A stretch of 64,000 bases of DNA from Cytobacillus massiliigabonensis (GTDB taxonomy: Bacteria; Bacillota; Bacilli; Bacillales; Cytobacillaceae): positions 180,322 to 244,321 of the forward strand of contig NZ_LT904903.1 in the NCBI RefSeq assembly GCF_900199725.1. Reading direction: 5' to 3'. The notes below the pieces were generated by a model. That model was not told the DNA's origin and ran no database searches. It worked only from the letters and a program-made list of their open reading frames with translations. Within the stretch, counting starts at the first letter, position 1, and each line of letters opens with the position of its first letter. Shown here in pieces: positions 1-8,990 of this stretch. Made by a program: the position numbers and the translations under genes.

Positions 1-102
1 AGCCTCGATAAAGATGAAGCCAGGAACTATCTTCTGACACACTTTAAAAATATATGTACGAATGAAACATCCGTAAAAAAACTCAAAAAAATTCTTGAGT
101 GA
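1..102 (+). CDS. C-terminal fragment of an unknown protein
   Basis: An open frame runs from the first base of the window to a TGA at 100-102, giving 33 residues that end in a lysine-rich tail (VKKLKKILE). The start lies outside the window. It is followed by the hairpin at 173-217, as expected for a gene end. No family can be recognised from this tail, and the frame could be chance, although its lysine and glutamate content looks like real Bacillus coding sequence. Confidence 0.5.
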   Translation, partial: SLDKDEARNYLLTHFKNICTNETSVKKLKKILE

Positions 103-172
103 TATAGGAAACATGCTATTTATCATGAAAGTCTTTGATAAACCATTTAATTGCAAAAAAATGTTTAAAAGG

Positions 173-217
173 AACACGCCTTCGATTATAATCAACATAA
201 TCGAACGTGTGTTTTTT
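173..217 (+). terminator. Rho-independent terminator
   Basis: The arms ACACG..TTCGATTAT and ATAATCGAACGTGT pair around a short loop (AATCAAC) and are followed by a run of seven T. It ends transcription from the upstream fragment. A TTG at 217 that could extend the next gene lies in this T-run, which argues against that start. Confidence 0.75.
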
Positions 218-276
218 TGTGGCAATTTTTATACAAATTGGCCGGACAGTTTCTAAGGGAAAGGGATACGTACATA

Positions 277-1485
277 ATGAAAACGACAAAATCATTCCAC
301 ATTCTTGTTTGGGTTATTCTTGGGGGCACGGTTTTTACGAGAATAGCAAGTTTTATGGCTATTCCGTTTTTGGCCCTATATTTGCATAATACGCAGGATG
401 TTCATCCGATATTAATCGGACTTACCGTAGGGGTCGCACCGCTCGTTTCAACAATCGGCGGTTTTATTGGCGGGTATTTAACAGATCGATTTGGTCGGAA
501 AAAGGTGATTCTCGCAACCATTTTTGTCTGGAGTTTCGTTTTTATTGGTTTTGGTTTAGCTAAAAGTATTTACTTGTTTATTTTCCTGAATGCCTTAAAT
601 GGTTTATGCCGTTCGTTTTTTGAGCCATCGACACAAGCGTTAATGATTGACTTCACTGAACCTAATCAGCGTAAAAGGATGTTTACGCTTCGGTATACAG
701 CCATTAATATTGCTGGTGTCATCGGTCCGTTGCTTGGGGCGTACATTGCAACTGTTTCAACGCAAAGCATCCCATTTTTTATTACAGGTTTTATGTATTG
801 TGTGTATGGCGTTTTTCTCTTCATTATTTTAAATCGCTATACGATGCGGCAAGTAATAAGCAAGTCACCGGTTCATATTTATCAAATGCTGAAAATTGTA
901 TCCTCTAATCGCGCACTTGTTTTCTTTATTTTAGGGGCGATCTTTATTAATATTGGATATTCTCAATTGGATTCCACTATTCCGCAATTTTTAGAAATGA
1001 ACTTCGAAAATGGGGTATATTTATATTCAGTCATTATTTCGTTAAACGCTGCGATCGTCATTCTGCTGCAATTTCCAATTAGTCTTTGGAGTGAAAAATT
1101 ATCGGCTGTCAATTCAATGACCATCGGGATTCTCTTTTTTGTTGCGGGCTATATACTTTTTATTTTTGGAACAAATCTCCCTATGCTTATTGTGGCAATC
1201 ACAGTCATAACATTAGGTGAAATTTTCACATTTCCTTCTATGAATATTCTTATTGATCAAATTGCACCAGATGATCAAAAGGGTACCTTTCTAGGGGCAG
1301 CACAATTTAGAAATATCGGCAGCTTTGCCGGTCCCATAATCGGCGGCTGGCTATTGACGTTTGGCAGCGGCGCCTATTTATTTGGCACAATGGCTTTGCT
1401 TGTATTGCTTAGTATAATTTTTTATCGGGCGGGCGACCATGTTGCCAAATCTGCTAAAGAAGTACAGAGATTTGAGGCGCTATAG
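277..1485 (+). CDS. MFS transporter (drug/sugar efflux type, 12 TM)
   Basis: A 402-residue major facilitator that should export or import a small solute across the cell membrane; the substrate is unknown. Hydrophobic segments alternate with short loops. The loop after TM2 has the classical MFS motif (GGYLTDRFGRKK, about residues 68-80). A second repeat begins near residue 205 after a basic loop. ATG 277 is chosen because an AAGGGAAAGGG ribosome site lies about 10 bases upstream; the longer TTG start at 217 falls inside the terminator. It is single-standing. The IS element begins 30 bp past its stop and leaves the gene intact. It resembles MdtG/YfiS-type proteins, but the resemblance is too general for a name. 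Confidence 0.85.
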   Translation: MKTTKSFHILVWVILGGTVFTRIASFMAIPFLALYLHNTQDVHPILIGLTVGVAPLVSTIGGFIGGYLTDRFGRKKVILATIFVWSFVFIGFGLAKSIYLFIFLNALNGLCRSFFEPSTQALMIDFTEPNQRKRMFTLRYTAINIAGVIGPLLGAYIATVSTQSIPFFITGFMYCVYGVFLFIILNRYTMRQVISKSPVHIYQMLKIVSSNRALVFFILGAIFINIGYSQLDSTIPQFLEMNFENGVYLYSVIISLNAAIVILLQFPISLWSEKLSAVNSMTIGILFFVAGYILFIFGTNLPMLIVAITVITLGEIFTFPSMNILIDQIAPDDQKGTFLGAAQFRNIGSFAGPIIGGWLLTFGSGAYLFGTMALLVLLSIIFYRAGDHVAKSAKEVQRFEAL

Positions 1486-1549
1486 AAAAAATAAGGGGCG
1501 AGGGGACAGGTAAAGTGTACCCTTTGTAAAGGACATTTTGAAAAAAGGC

Positions 1550-2410
1550 TTAGGCAACCTGAAGAAGATGATTTCTGTATTGTACAGGAGTCATCTTTTT
1601 TAGATTCCATTGATATCTAGTTTGGTTATAATGGTGGATATATTTATTAATTTCCCGTTGAAGTTCCTCAATTGTTTTACATACCTTTATATCAACTTCG
1701 TCTTTAAGATGACCAAAAAATGACTCGATAGGAGCGTTATCCCAACAGTTCCCTCTTTTAGACATGGATTGGCGCAATCCTAGTTTTCGAACGAGTTTTT
1801 GAAAATCAGGATGCGTGTAATGAGTACCTTGATCGGAATGGATGAGGGCATCTTTAGCCTGCTTAAAGCTTTTGTTCTTCTTCAGCTTGGTCAAGGTGTT
1901 AGTGGCCAATTCCATGGTGATACGGCTTGACATATAATGTGCTAAAACTTCACCTGTAGACCCATCCTTAATGACGGACAAATAAGCTCTCTGTCCACCG
2001 TAATAGTTTAGGTAAGTGATGTCTGTAAGAAGTACTTTGCCGGGCGTCTCCTGCTTGAATTGACGATTTAGTAGGTTCGGAACGACTCGATGTTCCTGAG
2101 TAGCTTTCATCATTCTCCGGTAAGGATTTGCTTTCCTAATTGGGCAAACGATATCATATTTTTTCATGATTCTACGAATTTTTTTCAAATTGAAGACACA
2201 CTGAAATTGACCCGCCAATGTCATTTTGATTTGACGTGCCCCTTTCTTACGATTATTAAAGTGAAAAGCTTTTAAGATCATGGTTTTTGCCTCTTCATCT
2301 TTCGCTTCTTGGTATTCCCGTCTTTCTTCTGACTTAGCTGAGAAGTAATTGTAGTAACCACTTCTTGACACACCGGCAGCTTCACAGAGGAATTTCACCA
2401 TGTGTTTCAA
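1550..2410 (-). CDS. IS3-family transposase OrfB (DDE integrase catalytic part)
   Basis: A 286-residue integrase-like protein with a DDE catalytic domain: first Asp in LLTDITYL, second in IHSDQGTHYTH, Glu in WDNAPIESFFGHLKDE. An N-terminal helical region (HTH_21 type) precedes it. The ATG at 2410 is probably not the main start. The frame stays open upstream to about 2502, so the active enzyme should be an OrfAB fusion made by a -1 frameshift on A AAA AAG (2500-2506), at the end of OrfA. It cuts and joins the ends of the element at 1516-2981. Confidence 0.9.
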   Translation of the reverse strand: MKHMVKFLCEAAGVSRSGYYNYFSAKSEERREYQEAKDEEAKTMILKAFHFNNRKKGARQIKMTLAGQFQCVFNLKKIRRIMKKYDIVCPIRKANPYRRMMKATQEHRVVPNLLNRQFKQETPGKVLLTDITYLNYYGGQRAYLSVIKDGSTGEVLAHYMSSRITMELATNTLTKLKKNKSFKQAKDALIHSDQGTHYTHPDFQKLVRKLGLRQSMSKRGNCWDNAPIESFFGHLKDEVDIKVCKTIEELQREINKYIHHYNQTRYQWNLKKMTPVQYRNHLLQVA

Positions 2411-2466
2411 GTTATATTTTTCAATAACTTCAAGAATAAGAATGTACTTCTGACTTACAGGAAGCT

Positions 2467-2880
2467 TTACCTTTTCAGCCCCCTTTCTAACATATGAATC
2501 TTTTTTAAGAGTTCATTTTCTGCCTTTACAAGATTCATCTGAGCTTCTAATCTTGCATATTTCTCCTCAATTGTTAGTTCTTTTAATCGTGGCCTTCCGG
2601 AACTATCTTTTCTGGTGTCTTTCAGCCCCAATACGCCTTCAGCTTTATATGTAGCCCTCCAACGTTCGGAAGCAGATTTAATTCTTTGCCTTCCAATGAT
2701 TTCAACGTCAAAACCTGCTTCTTCAAAGATCTGTCTTGAAAACTTCCCCTTACTAAATTCCGAAACAAAATGTTGTTTAAACTCATCAGAATAAGTGATT
2801 CCTTTTGAACTAACAGATTTAACATAGGGGTTTTTAGATAAAATTACGATTTCTTTCTCTGTAAAAGTCTTTTTACTCAT
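2467..2880 (-). CDS. IS3-family transposase OrfA (helix-turn-helix)
   Basis: A 137-residue DNA-binding protein with two HTH-like segments (TYSDEFKQHFVSEF..RQIFEEAGF, about residues 30-60, then a second region with KSASERWRATYK) and a C-terminal leucine-zipper-like helix (LEAQMNLVKAENELLKKI). ATG 2880 follows GGAGACGGAG; the longer frame to 2928 has no ribosome site. The C-terminal codons contain the AAAAAAG slippery heptamer (minus strand, 2500-2506), typical of programmed -1 frameshifting into OrfB. Confidence 0.88.
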   Translation of the reverse strand: MSKKTFTEKEIVILSKNPYVKSVSSKGITYSDEFKQHFVSEFSKGKFSRQIFEEAGFDVEIIGRQRIKSASERWRATYKAEGVLGLKDTRKDSSGRPRLKELTIEEKYARLEAQMNLVKAENELLKKIHMLERGLKR

Positions 2881-2987
2881 GTTTCTCCGTCTCCAGTATG
2901 TCTCTAGTTGTGTTATTAAATTATACAAAAAAAGTACCCTATAGAAAGCACTTTTTTAAAGTGTCTACTCTATAGGGTACATTTTAA

Positions 2988-3051
2988 GGAACCTTGTCCC
3001 TTTAAATTTTGATGCTTATTAAATAAGACAAGGGACCTGTTCCTATGTCCC
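2988..3051. repeat. GGGACA/TGTCCC palindromic repeats, one split by the IS
   Basis: The right half of the IS-interrupted copy (GAACCTTGTCCC, about 2990-3001) is followed by a second copy at 3027-3051 (GGGAC...GTCCC with a CTGTTCCTAT loop). Similar palindromes lie at gene ends near 8953, 14985 and 19327, so this is a dispersed intergenic family that probably works as terminators or 3'-end hairpins. Confidence 0.6.
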
Positions 3052-3055
3052 GCGA

Positions 3056-3094
3056 ATAAAAAGCCGTTCCTCGTTTTAAGCGAGGAACGGCTTT
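3056..3094 (-). terminator. Rho-independent terminator of the DUF5068 lipoprotein gene
   Basis: A perfect 14-bp stem (AAAGCCGTTCCTCG / CGAGGAACGGCTTT) lies 13 bp past the stop codon at 3107 and is followed on the minus strand by TTTTT. Confidence 0.9.
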
Positions 3095-3106
3095 AAAGAG
3101 ATCAAA

Positions 3107-4390
3107 TTATTTTAGAGTGAACGTAACTCTTTTCCCTTTTGAAAGATCTTTTGCTTCTTTATCTTTCATTGGTCCGATTTCAATTTCAAATGATTTATCT
3201 TTCCAAATTTTGTCGTACATTTCTTTTTCTAAAACATAGATTTGCAGCAGTTCACCCGAAGTTCCAGGGGCAATGGCATCATCATATCGATAATTAAGCA
3301 GCATGCCTTCATTAAGCATGTATTGTGTGCCATCATTTACCGTTAGTTTAGAGCTAATTGAACTCTGGGCGATTTCTGAAGACTCTTTATTATCAATATT
3401 AAACTTTACAGTTAATAGAACTACCCCATTATTGAACGCGTCAAATCTTGGTGCTTCCACTTCATTTGGTACAAATTCAGTGAATTGATATCCATCTAAA
3501 GTAACAGTAGCATTTCCTAGTGTTTCACTTTTTCCAATGCCGCTCTTTTCTTCGATCATTGTCTTTGTGCCCCAGTCATCGACAGTTGCCTTATCTTGAT
3601 AGAAGCTCTTATTTCCTTCTACTTTTTTCTCGCCGCTTTCATTGAGAGACAGAGTGAATTGCCCTTCCTTTCCAAATGTAGATGAAAAATCATCCTTCAC
3701 AGATTGAGGAGCAGGGACTTCAATTGCTGCAGTTGTTACATTAAGTACTTGTTTTAAATGATCATCACCAAATGGGTACGTATAATAGCCGGAAATCGTT
3801 TCTCCAGATTTAATTAAGTATCCGTTAGAAGGAGCTAGCTTTGTTGGCAGCTGTTCCTCTTCAGGCAAAAGATCTCTATAATTATTGTATGCCTTTGGAG
3901 CACCTGTAAAATTCAGATAAAACGCAGGCATATAATAGGCATCCTTATCTGTTTCGTTCTTCACAGTATATTTAGCAATGATAACACCGCCATTTGTTTG
4001 ATCATTAAAAGGAATACTAAAATCAGTATGAAAGTCTTTTAATTCAACTAGTTTATATGCGTCTAGTGTAACAGAAACACCTTCCATCTCATGCGTTTGC
4101 GGGGTGTCATTTTCATAAAGGATCTTTGTTGTTCCTTCTGTTTCTTTTTCCATATAACTAATTAATTCTGAAAAGTCACTGGAACTTTCTTTTGTATCAA
4201 CATCTTCTTCCGCTTCTTCTTTATCTTCACTCTCTTTACTTTCTTCCTTTTTATCCGTTTCTTCTACAGCTGGTTCTTTAGAACCTTCTGATTCCTTCTC
4301 CTTAGAAGCTTGCTTATCTCCGCTGCAGCCAGCTAGGACGAATGCAGCTGCCAGCATAGCGAGGAGTAAGGTAAATAGTTTTTTTGGCAT
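3107..4390 (-). CDS. DUF5068-type surface lipoprotein
   Basis: A 427-residue secreted lipoprotein. The signal peptide ends in a lipobox (VLAGC), so the cysteine near residue 22 should be lipidated and held on the outer face of the membrane. A Glu/Lys/Ser-rich linker (about 25-75) is followed by two related beta-rich domains, each with a G(V/N)xVTLD(A/G)Y start and a NNGV(V/I)xxxxV core, as in DUF5068 proteins; they recall DUF4352-type immunoglobulin folds. ATG 4390 follows GGAGG with a 12-base gap; a TTG at 4402 touches the ribosome site and is less likely. It is divergent from the sensor kinase at 4721, so it may be its target or ligand, but no data show this. Confidence 0.85.
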   Translation of the reverse strand: MPKKLFTLLLAMLAAAFVLAGCSGDKQASKEKESEGSKEPAVEETDKKEESKESEDKEEAEEDVDTKESSSDFSELISYMEKETEGTTKILYENDTPQTHEMEGVSVTLDAYKLVELKDFHTDFSIPFNDQTNGGVIIAKYTVKNETDKDAYYMPAFYLNFTGAPKAYNNYRDLLPEEEQLPTKLAPSNGYLIKSGETISGYYTYPFGDDHLKQVLNVTTAAIEVPAPQSVKDDFSSTFGKEGQFTLSLNESGEKKVEGNKSFYQDKATVDDWGTKTMIEEKSGIGKSETLGNATVTLDGYQFTEFVPNEVEAPRFDAFNNGVVLLTVKFNIDNKESSEIAQSSISSKLTVNDGTQYMLNEGMLLNYRYDDAIAPGTSGELLQIYVLEKEMYDKIWKDKSFEIEIGPMKDKEAKDLSKGKRVTFTLK

Positions 4391-4402
4391 AAATCTGAAC
4401 AA

Positions 4403-4720
4403 CCTCCAAATAAAAAATTATTCTCTAATCCTACTATAATATGGTAATCTCACAAGTGTAAAAAGGTCTAATGTTGGCAAAATATGTCTAATGATAAGGA
4501 GAGGGAATCTATTCCGTTTGGTCTAAAAAATGGGAAAAGTACACCGTAATTCTATTTATGTGAATAAATAAAGTGTTAAAAGGCTCAAATATTTACATGA
4601 CAATGGATAGAATTTTTTTAGTTTGTTTTGAAATTCTTTGCAATACGGCTCAAATATTATATATTCGATTTGCCTGCTAAATCACTTTAATAAAAATAAA
4701 CCATAAGGATACTCAAACAA
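4403..4720. promoter_or_regulatory. Divergent intergenic region with a candidate lipoprotein promoter
   Basis: The minus strand carries TTTACA (4457-4462) and TATAGT (4433-4438) with an 18-bp spacer, a credible sigma-A promoter for the lipoprotein gene. The rest, toward the kinase gene, is AT-rich without a clear -35/-10 pair or inverted repeat that I can support. Confidence 0.45.
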
Positions 4721-7700
4721 ATGAAAAATCGCACTTTAAGGATATGTATACCTATTAGTATTTTAATTGTATGTGTAATTGTCTTCTATGGATGGGTAAG
4801 TCAAGAGAAGGCTGTTCAGCCAAAAGCGGTTAATGGAATTTTAGATCTTCGCGATTATGATTTTAGTCAAGAAGAGCCTGTTGAGTTGAATGGAGAGTGG
4901 GAGTTCTTCCCTGGAAAATTGCTAGACTCCATTGAATTTGAAGATGAGACACCTTATCTTGTACAAGTTCCTTCCTTATGGACAAGCTATGACCTAAATG
5001 GGGAAAAAGTGCCTAAATTTACGAGTGGCACATATCGCTTAAAGATCAAGGTTGGTAATACAGAAGAAATATTAGGCATAAAGACAAGCAATATTCGTAT
5101 GTCTAACGCTGTGTATATGAATGGGAAACTGATCGGCCAAAGTGGGAGCCCTGCCGAGGATTCATCGTATACCCCACATAATATCCCATACGTATCCTAT
5201 TTTTCACCTGAAAAGCATGAAATCGAACTCTTAATCCATGTGGCTAATTTTGACTATGCTTCAGGTGGGGGAATATTAGGCTCCATCTTTATGGGTGGAC
5301 AAGAAGGTATTGGTAAAATACGGGAGAGCTCCATCGTTTATGATTGGGTAACAATTGCTGCTTTTTTAACAATGTTTATTTTTTTCTTAGGCACTTATCT
5401 GCATGCGAGGATTGGGGTAGATCAGCTTTTCTTTTCGCTATTTTGTTTTGCAAATGTTTTATATACATTCTCTCATGGAGAAAAGGTTTTTCTTGTTCTT
5501 TTTCCTGATACCCCCTATAAAATATTTGAAAGGATTCAATCACTATCAAGTATTTTAATTGGGTTGCTTGTGCTGTTATATTTTCATTATGCATTAAAGG
5601 AATTTGCTCATCGCAAAATCGTGACCGTACTTAGCAGCATTGGATTTCTATTATTAGGCTCGGCATTGCTGCCAGTGCATATCAACTCTAATTTGCAAAG
5701 TGTTAATTCACTTTATATATTTATTGTTTTAATTTATATCATCTATATCCAAATTATTGCTATTTATAGACAGTCGGTCGGGGCGACGTATTTAATTTTC
5801 ACTTCCCTTACAATATTTGTCTATTTCATCGTTGCAACGCTAAATGTGATGATAGATATCGAATTGAATGCCCTTCCGCCACTTTTTCCTTTTATTTGCT
5901 TAACACTGCTTGCTCTTTATATATCACATCGGTTTACGAATTCGTTTTTGAAAAAGGAAGAGCTTTCAAATGCGCTCTTACACGTTGATAAAGTAAAGGA
6001 TGAATTTCTTGCAAAAACATCACATGAATTTCGAACTCCGCTGCATGGAATCATTGCCATTTCGCAATCGATGTTAGACAGGGATGAAACCTCTTTCACA
6101 AATGATCAAAAGGAAAAAGTAACACTGATTGTTAATATTGCTCAGCGGCTATCTCATCTTGTGAATGATATTCTAGATTTCTCTAAGCTGAAAGTCGGGG
6201 AATTAAAGCTAGTTATTGCTCCAGTAGATTTATTTGCTATTACACATGTCGTAGTAGAAACATTTTCATACATGATAGACAAAGATGTAAAGATTATTAA
6301 TCATATTAAACGGGGGCAATTTGTCTTAGCGGATGAGGAAAGAATCCGGCAAATTTTATATAACTTAATAGAAAATGCGATTAAATATACTCACCAAGGA
6401 AAAGTGGAAATTAATTGCTTCGAACAGGGTGGAAAAGTGGTCATTGAAATAAGTGATACGGGTATTGGCATTCCGCCTGAAAATATAGAGACGCTATTTG
6501 AACCATTCCGGCAATTTGAAAATTCAGTTGGCGGGACTGGTCTAGGTCTCAGTGTGACAAAAGAGCTTGTTAATATTCAGGGCGGAGAAATAACAGTTGA
6601 TTCCATTATCGGAAAGGGAACAACGTTTTCTTTCACCCTTCCTCGTGCAGCAAAAACAGATGGAGACAAGCGAAAGGTTGATAAAAGAGACTATGGAAAA
6701 CAGCGTCCGGTTCAGCTTTCTATTCCTTACCTTGTTAAAAATGAAGGGCAGAAAAAGCTTATACTTGCTGACGATGATCATATTAACCTAAAAGTACTAA
6801 TCGACACGCTTAAACAAGAGGGATATTTTATTATTGCTGTTGACAGTGGAAATGCGGTTCTTGAACAAATTAAAAAACACCCTGATGTGGATCTAGTCAT
6901 TTTGGATATTATGATGCCTGAAATGTCCGGATATGAAGTATGCCAGCAGATAAGAAAATCCTATCCTCTCTCTGAGCTGCCAGTATTAATGCTTACAGCT
7001 GCGATTCGGCCTGAAGATATGGTTGCAGCTTTTCAGTCAGGTGCAAATGATTTTTTGCATAAACCACTCGATGCATCAGAATTGAAAACAAGAATAAGAA
7101 ATCTTATTTTAATGAAGGAATCAGCAGAAACAGCAACAAAAATGGAGGTTGCCTTTTTACAAGCACAAATTAAGCCGCATTTTATTTATAATGTTTTAAA
7201 TTCGATTCTATCCCTTAGCTATCTGGACTTGGACAAGGCAAGAACTATGATTACAGACTTTGCGCATTTCTTAAGAGGAAGCTTTTCTTTTGAAAATACA
7301 AGTACACTGGTGCCGCTAGAAAAGGAAATCTCACTTATTCAATCCTATGTAAATATTCATCTTACGAGATTTCCGGAGCAAATGGAGTTTAATCTGCAAA
7401 TAGAGGAGCCAATTAATTGCTTTATTCCACCTCTGCTGCTGCAGCCGCTTGTAGAAAATGCGATTATCCACGGACTTAAAGCGAAAAAAACAAGCGGAAA
7501 AGTGACACTTGCAATCAAAGAGGAAAATGAGATGGTCATATGCCGAGTTACTGATAATGGAAAGGGAATTTCTGAAAGATGGTTTGAAGAATATAGCAAT
7601 GGAGATAGACCTTTAAAACATGGAGTTGGACTTCATAATATTGCTAAACGGCTAAAATATTATGAGGAAGCCTCTATTCATTTTGAAAGTGAAGAAAATA

Positions 7701-7759
7701 ATGGTACGACAGTTGAAATTAAATTCCCGGTGATTCGTGATGCCAATAGCCATAATTGA
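4721..7759 (+). CDS. Hybrid sensor kinase: 7TMR-DISM, HisKA kinase, receiver, second LytS-type kinase
   Basis: A 1012-residue membrane sensor with an unusual double-kinase build. An N-terminal anchor is followed by an extracellular beta domain (LNGEWEFFPGKLL, about 45-190) typical of 7TMR-DISM sensors, then seven hydrophobic segments (about 205-400). Next come a HisKA module with H435 in SHEFRTPLHG and an ATPase domain (ENAIKY, GTGLGLS), a receiver domain with phospho-acceptor D729 in LDIMMPEMSG, and a second His_kinase module (H820 in QIKPHFIYNVLNS) with its own ATPase domain (LVENAIIHG, HGVGLHN). It should phosphorylate the regulator encoded 80 bp downstream. The signal is unknown. Confidence 0.93.
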   Translation: MKNRTLRICIPISILIVCVIVFYGWVSQEKAVQPKAVNGILDLRDYDFSQEEPVELNGEWEFFPGKLLDSIEFEDETPYLVQVPSLWTSYDLNGEKVPKFTSGTYRLKIKVGNTEEILGIKTSNIRMSNAVYMNGKLIGQSGSPAEDSSYTPHNIPYVSYFSPEKHEIELLIHVANFDYASGGGILGSIFMGGQEGIGKIRESSIVYDWVTIAAFLTMFIFFLGTYLHARIGVDQLFFSLFCFANVLYTFSHGEKVFLVLFPDTPYKIFERIQSLSSILIGLLVLLYFHYALKEFAHRKIVTVLSSIGFLLLGSALLPVHINSNLQSVNSLYIFIVLIYIIYIQIIAIYRQSVGATYLIFTSLTIFVYFIVATLNVMIDIELNALPPLFPFICLTLLALYISHRFTNSFLKKEELSNALLHVDKVKDEFLAKTSHEFRTPLHGIIAISQSMLDRDETSFTNDQKEKVTLIVNIAQRLSHLVNDILDFSKLKVGELKLVIAPVDLFAITHVVVETFSYMIDKDVKIINHIKRGQFVLADEERIRQILYNLIENAIKYTHQGKVEINCFEQGGKVVIEISDTGIGIPPENIETLFEPFRQFENSVGGTGLGLSVTKELVNIQGGEITVDSIIGKGTTFSFTLPRAAKTDGDKRKVDKRDYGKQRPVQLSIPYLVKNEGQKKLILADDDHINLKVLIDTLKQEGYFIIAVDSGNAVLEQIKKHPDVDLVILDIMMPEMSGYEVCQQIRKSYPLSELPVLMLTAAIRPEDMVAAFQSGANDFLHKPLDASELKTRIRNLILMKESAETATKMEVAFLQAQIKPHFIYNVLNSILSLSYLDLDKARTMITDFAHFLRGSFSFENTSTLVPLEKEISLIQSYVNIHLTRFPEQMEFNLQIEEPINCFIPPLLLQPLVENAIIHGLKAKKTSGKVTLAIKEENEMVICRVTDNGKGISERWFEEYSNGDRPLKHGVGLHNIAKRLKYYEEASIHFESEENNGTTVEIKFPVIRDANSHN

Positions 7760-7839
7760 GTGCAGTTTCAGGAATAGATGATCAATTTGGGAGATAGTAG
7801 CCCTTTGTTTGGCTGTCGTTTGGAAAAGAGGTGAAAGCA

Positions 7840-8943
7840 ATGTTAAAAGCTATCTTGGTTGATGATGAGGTATTGGCATTAGATTTATTAGAGGCGATGC
7901 TTAAGGAGATTGGCGGAGTTGATATTGTTGGAAAGTATACAAATCCAATAGAAGGCTTGGAGATGATTGATCATTTTAAGCCTGATATATTGTTTCTTGA
8001 TATTGAAATGCAGGAAATGAATGGCATAAAACTGGCTGAAAAATTGGAAGGAATGGCAGGACAAGCAGAAATTGTATTTGTTACTGCCTATGATCAATAT
8101 GCGCTCGAGGCATTTAATGTCCAAGCAGTTGATTACGTTCTTAAGCCTATTGACAAGGATCGCTTAAATAAAACAGTTCAAAGAATATATCAACGGAGAA
8201 ACCAAGCAAAACAATCAAAACCCAATCAAATCCTAGCAATTAAGGCGTATTTTCTAGGAAGCTTTCGATTAACAGATCTCCAAGGCAAGCAAATAAATTG
8301 GCGAACGAAAAAGGTAAAGGAGCTTTGTGCCTATTTAGTCCATCAAAATGAGCCAGTTCACCGGGATAAAATTATGGAGGAGCTCTGGCCGGATCAATCA
8401 CATGAGAAAGCATCTGCTCTTCTGCATACAAGTGTCTATCATCTTCGAAAGGAATTGAAAAATCGGGGATTTCTAGAAGCAATTAAGTATGTGAATGAGA
8501 GGTATTCTTTTGTCATAGATATAACTAGTGATGTGATGGAAATAAAACGTATTTTGAATCAAAAGCAATATACAAACAACAATGTAAAGGCTCTGCTCTC
8601 TTTCTATAAAGGTGATTATCTAGTAGAAGAAGATTATTATTGGTCGATTAACGAGCGTGAGCAGCTAAGGAAAATGACCACACAATATGTAAGAACCTTT
8701 ATTAAGGGTTCCCCGGATGAAACAAAGTTGGATAACGTTTATAAAGAGGCAATTGAAAAGTTAATTGAGTTAGACCCTTGGGAAGAATATTACACAATGG
8801 AATTAATTCAGTATTACATTCAGCAAGGAAATGAACGCGAGGCAATGAATATCTATGATAAGTATAAAACTTCCCTTTGGATTCAATTGGGCATTATGCC
8901 ACGTGAAAAGTTAGAAGCTATGATAAAAAAGATCAAATCCTAA
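7840..8943 (+). CDS. SARP-type response regulator (receiver, winged helix, BTAD)
   Basis: A 367-residue regulator. The receiver domain (1-120) has the acidic pair DDE, the phospho-acceptor Asp in LFLDIEMQEMNG and a C-terminal KPID lysine. A winged-helix DNA-binding domain of OmpR/SARP type (about 135-225; DKIMEELWPDQ) and a bacterial transcriptional activation domain with TPR-like helices (about 235-365) follow. The receiver resembles LytTR-class regulators, but the output is SARP-like. ATG 7840 is preferred because the GAGGTG ribosome site overlaps the alternative GTG at 7831. It pairs with the kinase at 4721, probably in one operon. Confidence 0.9.
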   Translation: MLKAILVDDEVLALDLLEAMLKEIGGVDIVGKYTNPIEGLEMIDHFKPDILFLDIEMQEMNGIKLAEKLEGMAGQAEIVFVTAYDQYALEAFNVQAVDYVLKPIDKDRLNKTVQRIYQRRNQAKQSKPNQILAIKAYFLGSFRLTDLQGKQINWRTKKVKELCAYLVHQNEPVHRDKIMEELWPDQSHEKASALLHTSVYHLRKELKNRGFLEAIKYVNERYSFVIDITSDVMEIKRILNQKQYTNNNVKALLSFYKGDYLVEEDYYWSINEREQLRKMTTQYVRTFIKGSPDETKLDNVYKEAIEKLIELDPWEEYYTMELIQYYIQQGNEREAMNIYDKYKTSLWIQLGIMPREKLEAMIKKIKS

Positions 8944-8952
8944 AATATAGTA

Positions 8953-8990
8953 AGGGCAAGGGGACATTTTTATTCCCTTGCCCTATTTTT
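8953..8990 (+). terminator. Terminator of the kinase/regulator operon
   Basis: A perfect 10-bp stem AGGGCAAGGG / CCCTTGCCCT with T5 after it, 10 bp past the stop. The loop contains GACA, so it belongs to the GGGACA hairpin family of this window. Confidence 0.85.

Larger units (their letters stand above)
1516..2981 (-). mobile_element. IS3-family insertion sequence, IS150-like
   Basis: A 1.47-kb element bounded by imperfect inverted ends: TGTACCCT at 1516-1523 and its complement AGGGTACA at 2974-2981, with further partial match inward. It carries the usual two overlapping frames on the minus strand, a helix-turn-helix OrfA and a DDE OrfB, both intact. No clear 3-4 bp target duplication is seen (AAG on the left, TTT on the right). 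The element sits in the loop of a GGGACA...TGTCCC palindrome (GGGGACAGGT at 1503-1512, ACCTTGTCCC near 2992-3001). Full-length frames suggest it is recent or still active. Confidence 0.9.

Noticed and set aside
217-276. Upstream TTG start for the MFS gene
   Set aside because: It lies in the T-run of the terminator at 173-217 and has no ribosome site; ATG 277 has one.
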